Below, piece after piece: positions 48,801-59,953 of a stretch of 64,000 bases of DNA. The translations under genes were made by a program, and so were the position numbers. Position 1 is the first letter of the stretch; the number at the start of each line of letters is the position of its first letter. The notes beneath the pieces were generated by a model that did no database searches, was not told the DNA's origin, and saw nothing but the letters and a program-made list of their open reading frames with translations. The DNA is from Styela clava (taxonomy: Eukaryota > Chordata > Ascidiacea > Stolidobranchia > Styelidae), in the NCBI RefSeq assembly GCF_964204865.1, contig NC_135254.1:15133001-15197000 (forward strand), written 5' to 3'.

Positions 48801-51800
48801 GATGACTTCAGAGCAATTTTATTACCAAGGACTATTTGAAACTACTCCTGGTTTTGTGTCAGTTCTTGCTTGGTAAGCTGGTACTGTAGGATCATCTGGA
48901 AATCCACCGGCAACAGTAATAATGTAACAAAGGAACCATGTCGTCACTACTGCAATCAGAATCTGAATTTAAAAAAGAGAAAATTAGTTTGCAACTGAGA
49001 TATAAAAGCTATTTTGTCACTATAAAAATTGAAGGATATATTTTTGATCGATAGCAAGTCAAACATAGTGAAGTGAAATACTTAAATCCATTACGACTTT
49101 GCGATTTGTTTGCAATGTCTTCTTATAGAACTTTATTATGTCTTAAATTGACCTTAAACTATGCATCGAATCGGTGTCAATGATTACTGCTTTTTTGTTC
49201 ATTAAAATTATAAATTGAACTTATTTGCAGCACACAGATACAGATGATTGGTGATATTAATAGTGTTTGCACCACATTTTACAAAATATTTCTCAGATAA
49301 GAAATTTTTATTTCATGCGGAATGCGTTTGCACTTAGTACGCTATTTTCGTGACAATCGTTCCAGTCATATGGGGACGAAAATGTATTTGTACATTGTAC
49401 ATACACTACAGTGTCTAATGTACATTGTAACTTCGATTGTAAACTTCCGAATTTCAAATTGTAAATATGCTTTAGCATGTTTTGTACACAAAGTTACAAC
49501 ATAGATGACGTACCACACCCATAACACCTCTTGAAAATACATCAATAAAATACCGCATCCCCCAAAAAATTTATACCTATAGTAAAATGTAGTCCAAAGG
49601 TTCCCCCGTTTGTACATAAAACCAAACATTGCACCGAGAAAAAAAATATTGATATGGTGGTTCCAACGTTTTTTTGATGCATCTTGGTCAAAGAGGCGAC
49701 TGCAATGGCATTTCCATAGTCAAATTCGGAACTGGGTTTTTGACATTATCACGGACAAGAGCAAATATGGCGAATGAAAATAGTATTAGTAACGCTTGGT
49801 CAGATATGCGTGTGTATGGTTCTAAATTTGTTGTTGCGTATTCGGTATACTTGGCTTCAAAGTGACGTTTCAATTTCGATGATTTCATAGTCAGAGCTAA
49901 GATCGACACTGCAAAACACACGTTGCGACTTCTATATATCATTGCTTTTCAGACAAGTAAAAGCAAATATCAAATACATTCCCGAGCTAATATTTGCCCA
50001 ATATACCACATTTAATGCCCTATCACTATTTCAAACAAGACAAACAAATGCAGTGCATTGCAAACACACTGCATCAACGCATGGTTAAGTGAATCAAACA
50101 AGGTTTGATAACACGTCAGTTCAAAATTGCGAACACAATTGATCTCCTGCGTTTCGAATTAACTGCTGGGATCGCTCCTATCAACACCACAGCTCATATT
50201 CCGGGTTTTACTATTGAAACGTTCGCAATATTTTCAGCACACACGTAATATTACTTCCTGAGTGAATGAAATCGGAATACTTATGTACAAGTTATTCTAA
50301 TGTTGAAGAAGATAACTGACTTGTTTGGCTCTCTCTCCAGCACGTAGAAATAAAAAAAAAGTTCACCTTAGAGTATCTTCACTAGGGTTTGATAGAAAAC
50401 GACAACAAACGATAGATTGATTTTTGACAGCTTATCAACATCTTCGCGACCATGCACCGTGTGGGTCGCGGCCCCTGGTTTAGGGACCACTCGTTTGATA
50501 GATTATATAGCATGTGATGAAGTTAGACTATTGTTTTTGACTAAAATGAATTTACCTGTCAATAGAGTTCAAATACAATCTCTTAAATTTTTCCGCGAGT
50601 TGATGTTTTATAGGACCTGTATTGTTTAATCTTCAAACGTTTGAAGTTGATTCAAAAACTTACCGGAAACATTTCAAAAATGGGTATTTTCATTGTTGTT
50701 AAAGTTTTTTTGTGTGGATCCATCAATGGAAATGGAATTGTAATTTTCTTTAAAATAAGGTTGCAGAGAATAAAAATTGCCACGAATCTGCAAAACAATA
50801 AACATGTCACTCAGTGCGTCAACAAACAAAATAATGCTCTCGCACGATCTAGTGACATACATTGATTCAATCAGTAAATATTTACCTGATCGACAAAGAC
50901 CAACAATAGCGATGACCCATTTATTAGTATGCCGGTATATCTATTATGGTCATACATGTTACAGATCATTAGTTCAATTCCTATATTCATTAAAACTCAC
51001 ATCGATAACAGCAAAATAGTATCGGTTCCATCGAATTGGAAATATTATTGATATTTCAAATATTAGCGCATCTTGCTCGAAGAAATATATATAAATTGAA
51101 TGCTTATATATATATACAATATCGATATGCGTCCGGTCTTACAGAAGAGCAATTCCCCATTGTGTTCTGGCTTCAGCGGCAGTGATCTCCTTGAGTGATA
51201 TCGTCACTAATACCAAGATGGGTGTGATGGTGAGAGGTCCAATATATTGCATGACGAATCCAATAAATCCACTGAACCCGATGAATATTTGTATAAAAGA
51301 ACTTATAATGATTGCTCCTTGAATCTGTACAAAATATCCAATAAATAAAATAGTAGTATGTAAGTGCACTTCCCAATGTATTTCGATATTATTGAATATG
51401 TGTAGTTTTTGTTTATTTTCCACTTTAAATGTTCGGAACGAAATATTATAAAAAAAAGAACAAATGGAAGATTTTAGTGTGTTTTTTTAGAGAAATGCTT
51501 CAAAAGCAGCACCGTCTCAGTTTTGAAGTTGTCAAAATAATAATTACGTCAACAGCGCAGCCCTCAGACGAGAGTTAGATGCACCCGTGGTCGCATCTCA
51601 GCGAACCACTGATTCTGATTGTTTCCACAAATCAGGCTGGACAACAATAACGCCTGGTAGGGACTAAAAAATTGAAAAAAATAACGGGTGGTTGTTGCAC
51701 CGAAAAGATTCCTAGAATATTAAATTCGTTCATGTGGTAATTATTGCAAAGCATCCACAATAAACAGGATAAATGGGGGGAGGGAAGTCGTATTTTGTGA

Positions 51801-53749
51801 CTTTATTTAATCAATATCTACATCGGTCGGTCAATAACAAACTTGGTCGATATTCTCGTATAACTGACCTCTCGTATACGTTTCGCCCACAGTTCGTTGC
51901 TGTCTACAAATTCACCATCGTTGTCAATATAATAATGATAATAATTCGTCTCGATTTCTAACGTAATGTTAGAAGAATGGTCTGTGAGATGCTGACTTGA
52001 AGATAGGTTTGTATCCACTGTCGATACTGATAAATTAGCAGGCAAAGAAGATGAGTTAAAGTCAATAGGTGCCGGACACTTCCATTTATCAGTTTCCATG
52101 ATTATCACGGTTGGGATGAAGTACGCGATTGTAATACCTTGAAATGTTGGAAGTCTGTAACAAATGAGGGAAATGAAAATATAGATAGGCTTGAAAAGCA
52201 CAAAGTATTTAAAACTCTCGATATTTAGTGGAGTTTTGTTTAAATGCTCAGCTGGTTTTGGTAGCTGATAGTTAACCATCGAAAAAATAAACTATGAATA
52301 TGAGTTTGATTGGTCATTATTATTTTTGAAAAATTCAAAATTTGACAAATCTTTTATTCAAACCAATAACCGATTAAGAAGTGCCATTAGGTGGTTCAGT
52401 TAATCATGGTATGATAGGTTGCATTGACAAGTTAACGACGTTCGTGCATTTGTTGCTTTCGTGATTAACTAAACTGATTTGCGACACGGGATGGTAGCAA
52501 GACGAGAAGCCATGGTTCAGTCGTCTGTTTCTTTTAATTCTTCGAAATAAATAGTAATAATCGATCATAAATACCTCAATCCAAGAGTTGTTTGTAGTAG
52601 CGTAGATATTCCGCAAACAACTAAAACTGTGCCCAGAACTTTTGTTCGGGCAAGGTTCGCTGCTGGACTGTCGTCGAAGCAGATTACGTTCATCACCAAT
52701 AGTGGAAGCATTATAACACCACTAATCGTCATAAGGTATTGCTGAAAAACAATGCTTGGTGCGAAATTTAACAAATAATGTCTCATTTAACAGAAATGAA
52801 TTTATTTGATTGAGATTCCCAGATAGTCAATACAACACACAACTGCACTGAAAGAGAGAACGGTGGGATTCAATCAATAACGTCTCGCGAAGACGAACAA
52901 AAAAAACAATGCAGTGAGGGCATACTTTTCTCCAAAACAAGGATCCTGAACAGTATTGTCTGATAGGGAGTGAAATAATAAAATGTTCCGCCATGTCATA
53001 AATTTGATGATGTAATTTTAATGGAAAAATTATTTAACGAAGAACTCAATTTACGTACGTAAGTGCATTAGATGCGTGCGATTACATTTTGTAAGCGTGC
53101 CTACGTTTTTCATGAATCGGCCGAAGTCAGAAATACGAAGTCGAACACAAAACATTATTAGCAAGAATCAGAACAGTCCAAGTTTATGTTCTGAAATTAT
53201 GGACATGGAGACGGCGAAATGTACCACAATTTATTAAATATATATTGTTTTAAAAAAATTTCAAAAAAAAAAAACTGAACACAAAAAAATCTTACGCGTA
53301 AGGCTGACATGGCAAATAGGAATTAGTTATCAAGTTGGTTTTGAAAATATAGGATGACCCAGGGTTTGCCGCATTAGAGATTAATGAAGAAAATTCGGAA
53401 TTTTTTTAGTAAGAAGTAGAAATGCTGCAAGTAAGAATTTCAATTCAAATACGGACTTGTAGTAACCAAGGACACGATGCGCACATTCATTTTGAACTCG
53501 AAAAGTGAAGAAGGTTCTGATTTGCATCCACATATTCATATAAATGAAAAATAAGTACGCAGAACACGAAAGGATATAATGAACGTTAACCTTAATCACT
53601 AATTATATACAAAAGTTTACCTGGAGACTCAATAGCATACATAAATGCCATGGTGGTGTTTCGTTTACCGAATACAAAAGTTCGTTCTCTGATTCGATGT
53701 TATCTTCAGTTGCCTCATTACACTTTTCACGTCCTCTGCAGCACTTCAT
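45827..53749 (-). CDS. SLC23-family (NAT) nucleobase/ascorbate transporter, complete 11-exon gene (copy A)
   Basis: Exons: 53749-53621, 52741-52575, 52154-51869, 51324-51143, 50787-50664, 48962-48826, 48268-48101, 47806-47686, 46995-46823, 46750-46569, 46020-45827. They total 1,863 bases with every junction in phase: 620 residues and a TAG stop, close to SLC23A1/A2 length. Family blocks in order: YSVNETPPWHLCMLLSLQ, IGPLTITPILVL, PYPFQWGTPTFSV, FESLGIY, PPPPKHAINR, SLPSPVIGG, RNLFVLGFSIFFG. Members import ascorbate or nucleobases through about 14 helices at the plasma membrane. A glycosylation-rich loop (exon 3) lies between early helices as in the family. Odd: three hallmark substrate-site motifs are altered (TM1 QH is QQ, TM8 ESxGD is ESLGI, and the NxGxxxxT(K/R) signature is SAIAVGISR). 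Transport of the usual substrates is therefore doubtful. Confidence 0.92.
48399..48703. mobile_element. TA-flanked MITE (CCGTGTTTCCCC family, copy C) in SLC23 intron 6
   Basis: Left CATGTTTCCCTGAAAATAAG and right CTTATTCTCGGGGAAACACGG are inverted repeats, with TA outside (48397-48398 and 48704-48705). Same family as 18,423 and 38,196. It lies between exons 6 and 7 of SLC23 copy A. Confidence 0.65.
50430..50503. repeat. hAT terminal fragment in SLC23 intron 5
   Basis: GGGTCGCGGCCCCTGG and GGGACCACTC resemble the ends of the hATs at 32,774 and 37,915. The mirror position in the right arm keeps only GAGTGGTTCCTAAAC. No complete element or duplication is visible. Confidence 0.4.
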
Positions 53750-54424
53750 ATCCGTTACAATGGGAGAATAATGCTAATATAAAACTAAATACAGAATGAA
53801 CAGATGCATAGAAGGCTATGTCTCCCTAATTGCCGTAGTAATAACTGAGTACGGGATACACAGATGCATAAAAAGAACTTGGGCTTCTGTCAGTCTAAGC
53901 ACTAAAACAATTTTACGATATTAGCAAATAATACTAAAGTGGGACGCGGTAGTAAAACGCCCATTGCATTCACACAATTGCATAATAACGTGCAATAGTG
54001 CAATGGCACTTTGGGAACATAATCACGCTCAAAAACATTTCCTCAGCACACGTCACAGAACCTATTGCGGGAGCTACAAACAGTTGTTCCAACGTTGGAA
54101 TCTGAATATGCACATGACTGAATGCCAAATTTTCAAAGATTAAATTCATGTGTATGAAAAAGATCATTTTCATTTCATACTTCTAGATGCAGTAGAGTGC
54201 ATTACAGCAGTACCCTGGTCAACAGAATCTAACAACACAAACTATTGAAGCACAAACAGTAACTATTGTTGTTCCACTGCAACATGACAACAAAATATAT
54301 TATATGATGATATTATATCATCAGATTATACCGCACTGCATCCACACGAAACCTCTTCATAAAATAACTGCTCAAAATGCGATTGAACCAACATGTCTAA
54401 AGAAGATGCTCTTTATGGTGACAG

Positions 54425-54568
54425 CACATTTGAGCACGTACATTTGCACCCGTACATTTGAACCCGTAATTTGCATCCAGGACAGTTGCACCTGCATACT
54501 TTTGCACCCACGGACATTTGAACCCATGAACAATTGTACGCATACACTTGCACCCGCTGACTTTTGCA
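54425..54568. repeat. Degenerate minisatellite, consensus ACATTTGCACCCGT
   Basis: About ten units of 14-16 bp in tandem, each built on (A/C)(A/T)TTTG followed by (C/A)ACCC. It is present only in the left palindrome arm; the mirror position at about 59,350-59,410 goes through without it. Confidence 0.7.
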
Positions 54569-57340
54569 ATGAATACATTCAATAAGCGAGGTTTTGATTT
54601 GCAACCACGCCGGACACTATATAAAAACGAATAAAAAATTTTGGTTTGTTGTTTGTATTTGATAATCCAGAGAACGATGAATCTGGACTAAATTGTTATT
54701 TGCTTTTTGATTAAAGTGCTGTTGATAATTCGTAACGATCTGTCGCCATCGTGCAAACATACTACCTTCTGTCACAAAAATAACTTTCAGGTCTAGCGGT
54801 GCTTTTGAAATCATAACATCAAGGACTGGCATTATGTTCTCACCTCAGAGTTGTTTACTAAACAAGAAATTTTGCAAAATAGGTCGAAGACGTTACGATT
54901 GCATTATCAATACAATAACATCTTTGCAATATTGATTCAACATGCATGCAAAAACCATACTAAATGGTACACGCACTTTCTTCGTTTTGGTAGTTTACAC
55001 CAGTAATGATTAGTTTCATGATCTCTTTAGTTAGCATCCAGAAACTCCAGGGAATGTGCTTTAATATAGGTAACTATCAAAATGCCACTAATGGAGGTTT
55101 TTTGCATTGAGTCTCACATAAAATAACCAGCTTTTAATTTGGCTTTAATGTGCTGTCTTGGAGTCTTTGATTTGCTCAAAACCCCTCGCCGGATAAGCGT
55201 CTGATAGAAGTAAATAACGAAATAGGGCAATATCATGACAAAATACTTCATCTCTTTCTCTTACCCTTTTATTTTATATATATACTAAATGAATTTGATG
55301 AACATAACTCAATTCGTCAGTGGTCGTTCTGTTCTAAATTAAGAAAATTTGCGATTAGCAGATTTGTACATGCTGATTATCGGGTTCGCTAACGGATGGC
55401 CTTATTGAATTAGTCCTGTGGCTCTGTGTACCCCGGAAAAACATTGGACCGAGAAATTAAATTAAAAAAAAAAAATTTATGACGAATATAAGTTATATTT
55501 TCATATAGATACAGAAAGGAAACACCCGCGTACATGTAGTGAAAACCGATCATAAATATTTTTTATTTCATTACATTAATACCGATAGAAAAATTATGTT
55601 TTGTCGACAATTTAGAGTCTGCAGTTCATCTCCATAGTTTAAAAAAACTTTACAAATAAAAATGCAACACGCTTTCCAATACAAATTAAATAATCTCATG
55701 ACTGCCTAGTCACACCATCAAAACACGAACACTTTGCCCAATACCCTAATAGTGCCCCTTAATTTAATGCAGATGCTGATGAGCTCAAACAAAAGGTAGG
55801 TTTTCGTCGCGACGGAGTGTAAATATTTGGCATGCAGAATCAGCTTGTTTTAATCGCTATTAGGCAAATTTCGTTGCGATACATATACGGGAAAAGTATC
55901 ATTTGTACAAAGTCTTCGCCACTAATGCAAAAATGTGAGATTTGAGAAAATCACCCCCGCCACGTTTTAAAATTATAAATTAGTAATTATTCAGTTGGGA
56001 GATAATTACTGATTTTCCTATTTTGAGCGTTGGCGGGGGCTTTGTACAGAAGATCCTAAAAGAATTCATGACATTTCATCATGACAGCCGCAAGAATATT
56101 TGCAACATCAACATAGTTAATTGTGAACAAGGAGATCTTTCGTTTAACTTTCCTAAACATTCAATAGATACATCGAACAGTTTGCTCAAACCTTTTGATG
56201 TATATTTTGAATAGGGTGTTTACGAATATAAAACGAAAGATTTCCTTGCTCACAATTATCCTTGGCAAAATGAAATATTTGCAAAGCTTTTTGAATGCTG
56301 TAGCATACCGCGTGTCTACAGGCTTCGTGCGTTGTTTCTTTCCTCTCGTGAATCGCGTATAATAGACAATACGTTCATTTCGTCGAGATTGAGATAAAAG
56401 AAAGCAATAAATACAAAGAGAAAACTTAGTCATTCAAAAATTTACCAACAAGACAGGGATTGATATAAATCTTCATATAGCATTTGAGAGAGAGAAAAAA
56501 ATACGAGTCGGGAAAATTCAATTATTACACTTTAGTTATAAAAATAGTTCATCACCTTCTGTACAATTGCAGCGATTAAATTTTTTATCTATTGACAATA
56601 GACAATACATTTATTTCGACATGCAAGAAATCATAAACAAATTCAAAGCACAACTATATTATACAATACAGCAGCGGATTTTATTGCAATTGACAGGAGG
56701 TCACAAAGGACCAGAAATGGTCATCATAAGTCTGCGACACCAGGATTTAAAATGAGTCAAAAGATTGAAATAAAAAAAGCAACTCGATGAAAAACTTAGT
56801 CAACATGGTTGTCACCGAGTAAGCGCCTTGCATATAATGTCTTTGTGTATAACTGCTAATAAATGATCCTCCGTTTCAAAGAACTCAATTACGAGAGTAG
56901 AACAACATTCGACAGTGTCGCAGACTTATGATGACCATTTCCGGTCCTTCGCGACTTCCTGTCCATTGCAATGGAATCCGTTACTGTAATGCATAAATTT
57001 GTTTTGAATTGGTGTTGTGATTTCTTGCACGACGAAATAAACGTATTGTCTATTATACGCGATTCACGAAAGGGAGGCAACAACGCACGAAGCCTGTAGA
57101 CACGCGGTATGCTACAGCATTCAAAAAGTTCTGCAAAGAATTTCATTTTACCAAGGATAATTGTGAACAAGGATATTTTTCGTTTTACATCCGTAAACAC
57201 CCTATTCATAATATACATCAAAAGATTTGAACAAACTCTTTAATATATCTATTGAATGTTAAACGAAAGATTTCCTTGTTCATAATTAACTATGTTGATG
57301 TTGCAAGTATTCTTGCTATTGTGAAAACAAATTCTCCACA

Positions 57341-57545
57341 GCTTCTGGACCAATTGCTTTGGGATTTTCAGTGGTTAAACATTGTTGTTGTCGCCAAAAA
57401 GGTGTTTTATTTATTCATAAGTTTTCTTTGAAATCTGATATTTCATTCAAAATTCCGGTTTTATTTTTATTCATGGGACAAGGTTTTTATTCCGCCTAGG
57501 GTTTAGGTCAGAACTGTCCTCGGGTTTGATTTTACGAACTCGTGA
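57341..57545. repeat. Interspersed repeat shared with 47,310-47,500
   Basis: TGGACCAATTGCTTTG followed by ATTTTCAGTG occurs at both places in the same order, with weaker similarity continuing through a CAAAATT stretch. The 47.3-kb copy is in an SLC23 intron; this one is in the right-arm-specific block. Confidence 0.5.
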
Positions 57546-59953
57546 TACGCGAAAGTCAGAAGGATTTTGAGACGGGTACAGCAGGCGACGGTGGGTCTAG
57601 TGTAGTGTACTTCCAATGGGCGTAACAACTTTTACACATGTCATTCCTGACTACGAAATACAAGAATTACGTCCCTATGCCGCCGAGATCAAGTCAATAC
57701 GAGAAAGATAGCTGGCTTTAGTGAGTTCGTTGTCACAAGCGTTATCACGGGCGATCGTCTCTATATTTTAGCAGGCTATATTACGTGATTGTGACGTCAT
57801 TTTTGGGTGACGTAGGCAGGAATGAGATATGCGAAATTTGTTACACCACGGCCACTAGAAGTACTTGAGGTACTACACTAGACACACGGGTACGCTTACC
57901 ATTCCAGTTTCGTTCAGGATATGGTTTGGGGGAAATTGTGGCTAAAATATTTCATTTTAGCCTTGATCTCTTGTTATTAGTAAAAGGAATTAGGGTCAGT
58001 TTTATTATTAATGTTTATCACTTGTAATCCGGTATGATTTTTTCTAATCATTCAAGTATACATATCTGACAATGAATTTGAAAATAATCCACGAAGGCGA
58101 AAAGGTTTCATGGCCGTTATATGTCATAGCATCAAATATAAAGTTGTTATAAGACAGTGGTTCTTAACCCTTATAAGCATACAAAAGCACATGGCTAATA
58201 AAATTTATTGAGAAGAAATTTCATGAATTCTCTTAGGATCTTTTGTACAAAGCCCCCGCCAAATTAGGGTTAGGAATGCAGATATGGCCCGCGGGCCACG
58301 GATTGGACGACCCTATGGACGAACTATGGAAATAAATCGCAGACTCTGAATTGTCGACAAACATAATTTTTCTATCGGTAATATTGTAATAAAAATATTT
58401 ATGTTCGTTTTTTACTACATGGACGCGGGTGTTTTCTTTCTGTATTTTTATAAAAATATAACCTATATTCGTCGAGAAAATGTTTTGTATAATGTAATTT
58501 CTCGGTCCAACGTTTTCCCGGGGTACACCGATCCAAGGGACCAATCCAATAACGCGTGCAATCCGTTAGCGAAATCTGTCAATTAGCATGTAGACTGCAA
58601 ATCGCTCATCGCAAATTCTGGCAATCAAGAAATTTGCTGAAAATTTTCACTGCAGTTTACTGGTCGAATATCGGAATTTTGAAAGTTTAGAACCTATTTA
58701 GTATATATATATAATGATAGAGAGAGAGATAAGGTTTGTTTAGGCTATTCACGCGTTGTTATATTTAATAGCAATAACAGTACCTACAATTAATATTTGA
58801 TGAACACCATGATATTGCCCTTTTTCTTCATTTACTTGCTCCTATCAGACGCATATCCGACGAGGGGTTTTGAGCAAATCAAAGACTCCAACACAGGACA
58901 GCCAAATTTCATAAAACTAATCATTACCGCTATAAACGACCAAAATGAAGAAAGTGCGTGTACCATTTAGTATAGTTTTTGCACGCATGTTGAATCAATA
59001 TTGCAAAGATGTGATTGTATTGATAATGCAATCGTAACGTCTTCGACCTATTTTGCAAAATTTCACGTTTAGTAAACAACTCTTGAGGTGAGAACATAAT
59101 GCTATTCTTTGGGCCTGAAAGTTATTTTTGTGACAGAAGGTAGTATGTTTGTACGATAGCGACAGATCGTTACGAATTATCAACAGCCCCCGCTTTAAAT
59201 ACAAAAGCAAATATCAATTTAGTTGTCCAGATTAATCGTTGTCTGGATTATCAAATACAAACAATGAACCAAACAATTTTATGCATTCTTTTTTGGTGTC
59301 CGGCTTGGTTGCAAATCAAAACTTCGCTTATTGAATGTATCCATTTCTTTTCTTTATCATTGCCTTTCATGCGTGGGTGATGTATAAAGATCATAATTAT
59401 TCCTTAGACATGGTTGTTCAATCGCATTTTGAACAGTTATCCTGTGAAGAAGTTTCATGTGGATGCAGTGCGGTATAATCTGAAGATATAATATCATCAT
59501 ATAGATGCAGTGGAACAACGAGCATGATATCTGTTCGTGCTTCAATAGTTTGTGTTGTTGGCCAGGGTACCGCGCTACACTCTACTGCAGAAAGAAAAAA
59601 CTTCAGATGCCAACGTAGGAATAACTGTTTGTATAGTCTGTGCAGAACGTTTTATGACGTGTGCTGAGGAAATGTTTTTGAGACATGATTATGTTCTCAA
59701 AGTGCCATTGCACCATTGTATGATATTCTGCAATTGCACTGAGCGTCTTACTACCGCGTCCCACTTTATTATTATTTGCTGATATCGTAAAATTGTCTTA
59801 GTGCTTAGATTGACAGAAGCTCTTTTACATTTATGCATCTGTGTATCCTGTACTCAGTTGTAGCTACGGCAATTCAAGTGTCATAAGCTTTTAAGGGTTC
59901 TGTTCATCCTGTATTTAGTTTTATATTAGCTTGATTCTCCAATCGTAACGGAT

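Larger units (their letters stand above)
50100..56745. repeat. Left arm of a giant imperfect palindrome
   Basis: Matches 56,915 to about 63,975 in inverse orientation. Anchor pairs include 50,679-50,700 with 63,702-63,720, SLC23 exons 1-5 with their mirror exons, 56,299-56,337 with 57,081-57,117, and 56,708-56,740 with 56,915-56,948. Arm-specific insertions shift the apparent centre from 56.83 kb (inner pairs) to 57.2 kb (outer pairs). Homology fades near 50,100. Confidence 0.9.
53750..59953. other. 6.2-kb region between the head-to-head SLC23 starts (palindrome core)
   Basis: Holds the presumed promoters of both SLC23 copies in mirrored form and no other gene. Upstream sequence is conserved between arms (for example about 53,990-54,060 with 59,650-59,720). 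The core near 56,746-56,914 is a 169-bp spacer. Arm-specific blocks are left 55,640-56,030, right 57,326-58,205 and the left minisatellite at 54.43 kb. Short frames here (for example 56,889-57,221) have no motif. Confidence 0.6.

Noticed and set aside
54372..54604. Three overlapping minus-strand frames with a repeated VQM/GANV-like pattern
   Set aside because: They are open in several frames only because they read through the 14-16-bp tandem repeat.
56889..57221. 110-codon minus-strand frame in the palindrome core
   Set aside because: Its mirror in the left arm is not open over the same span and no motif is present.
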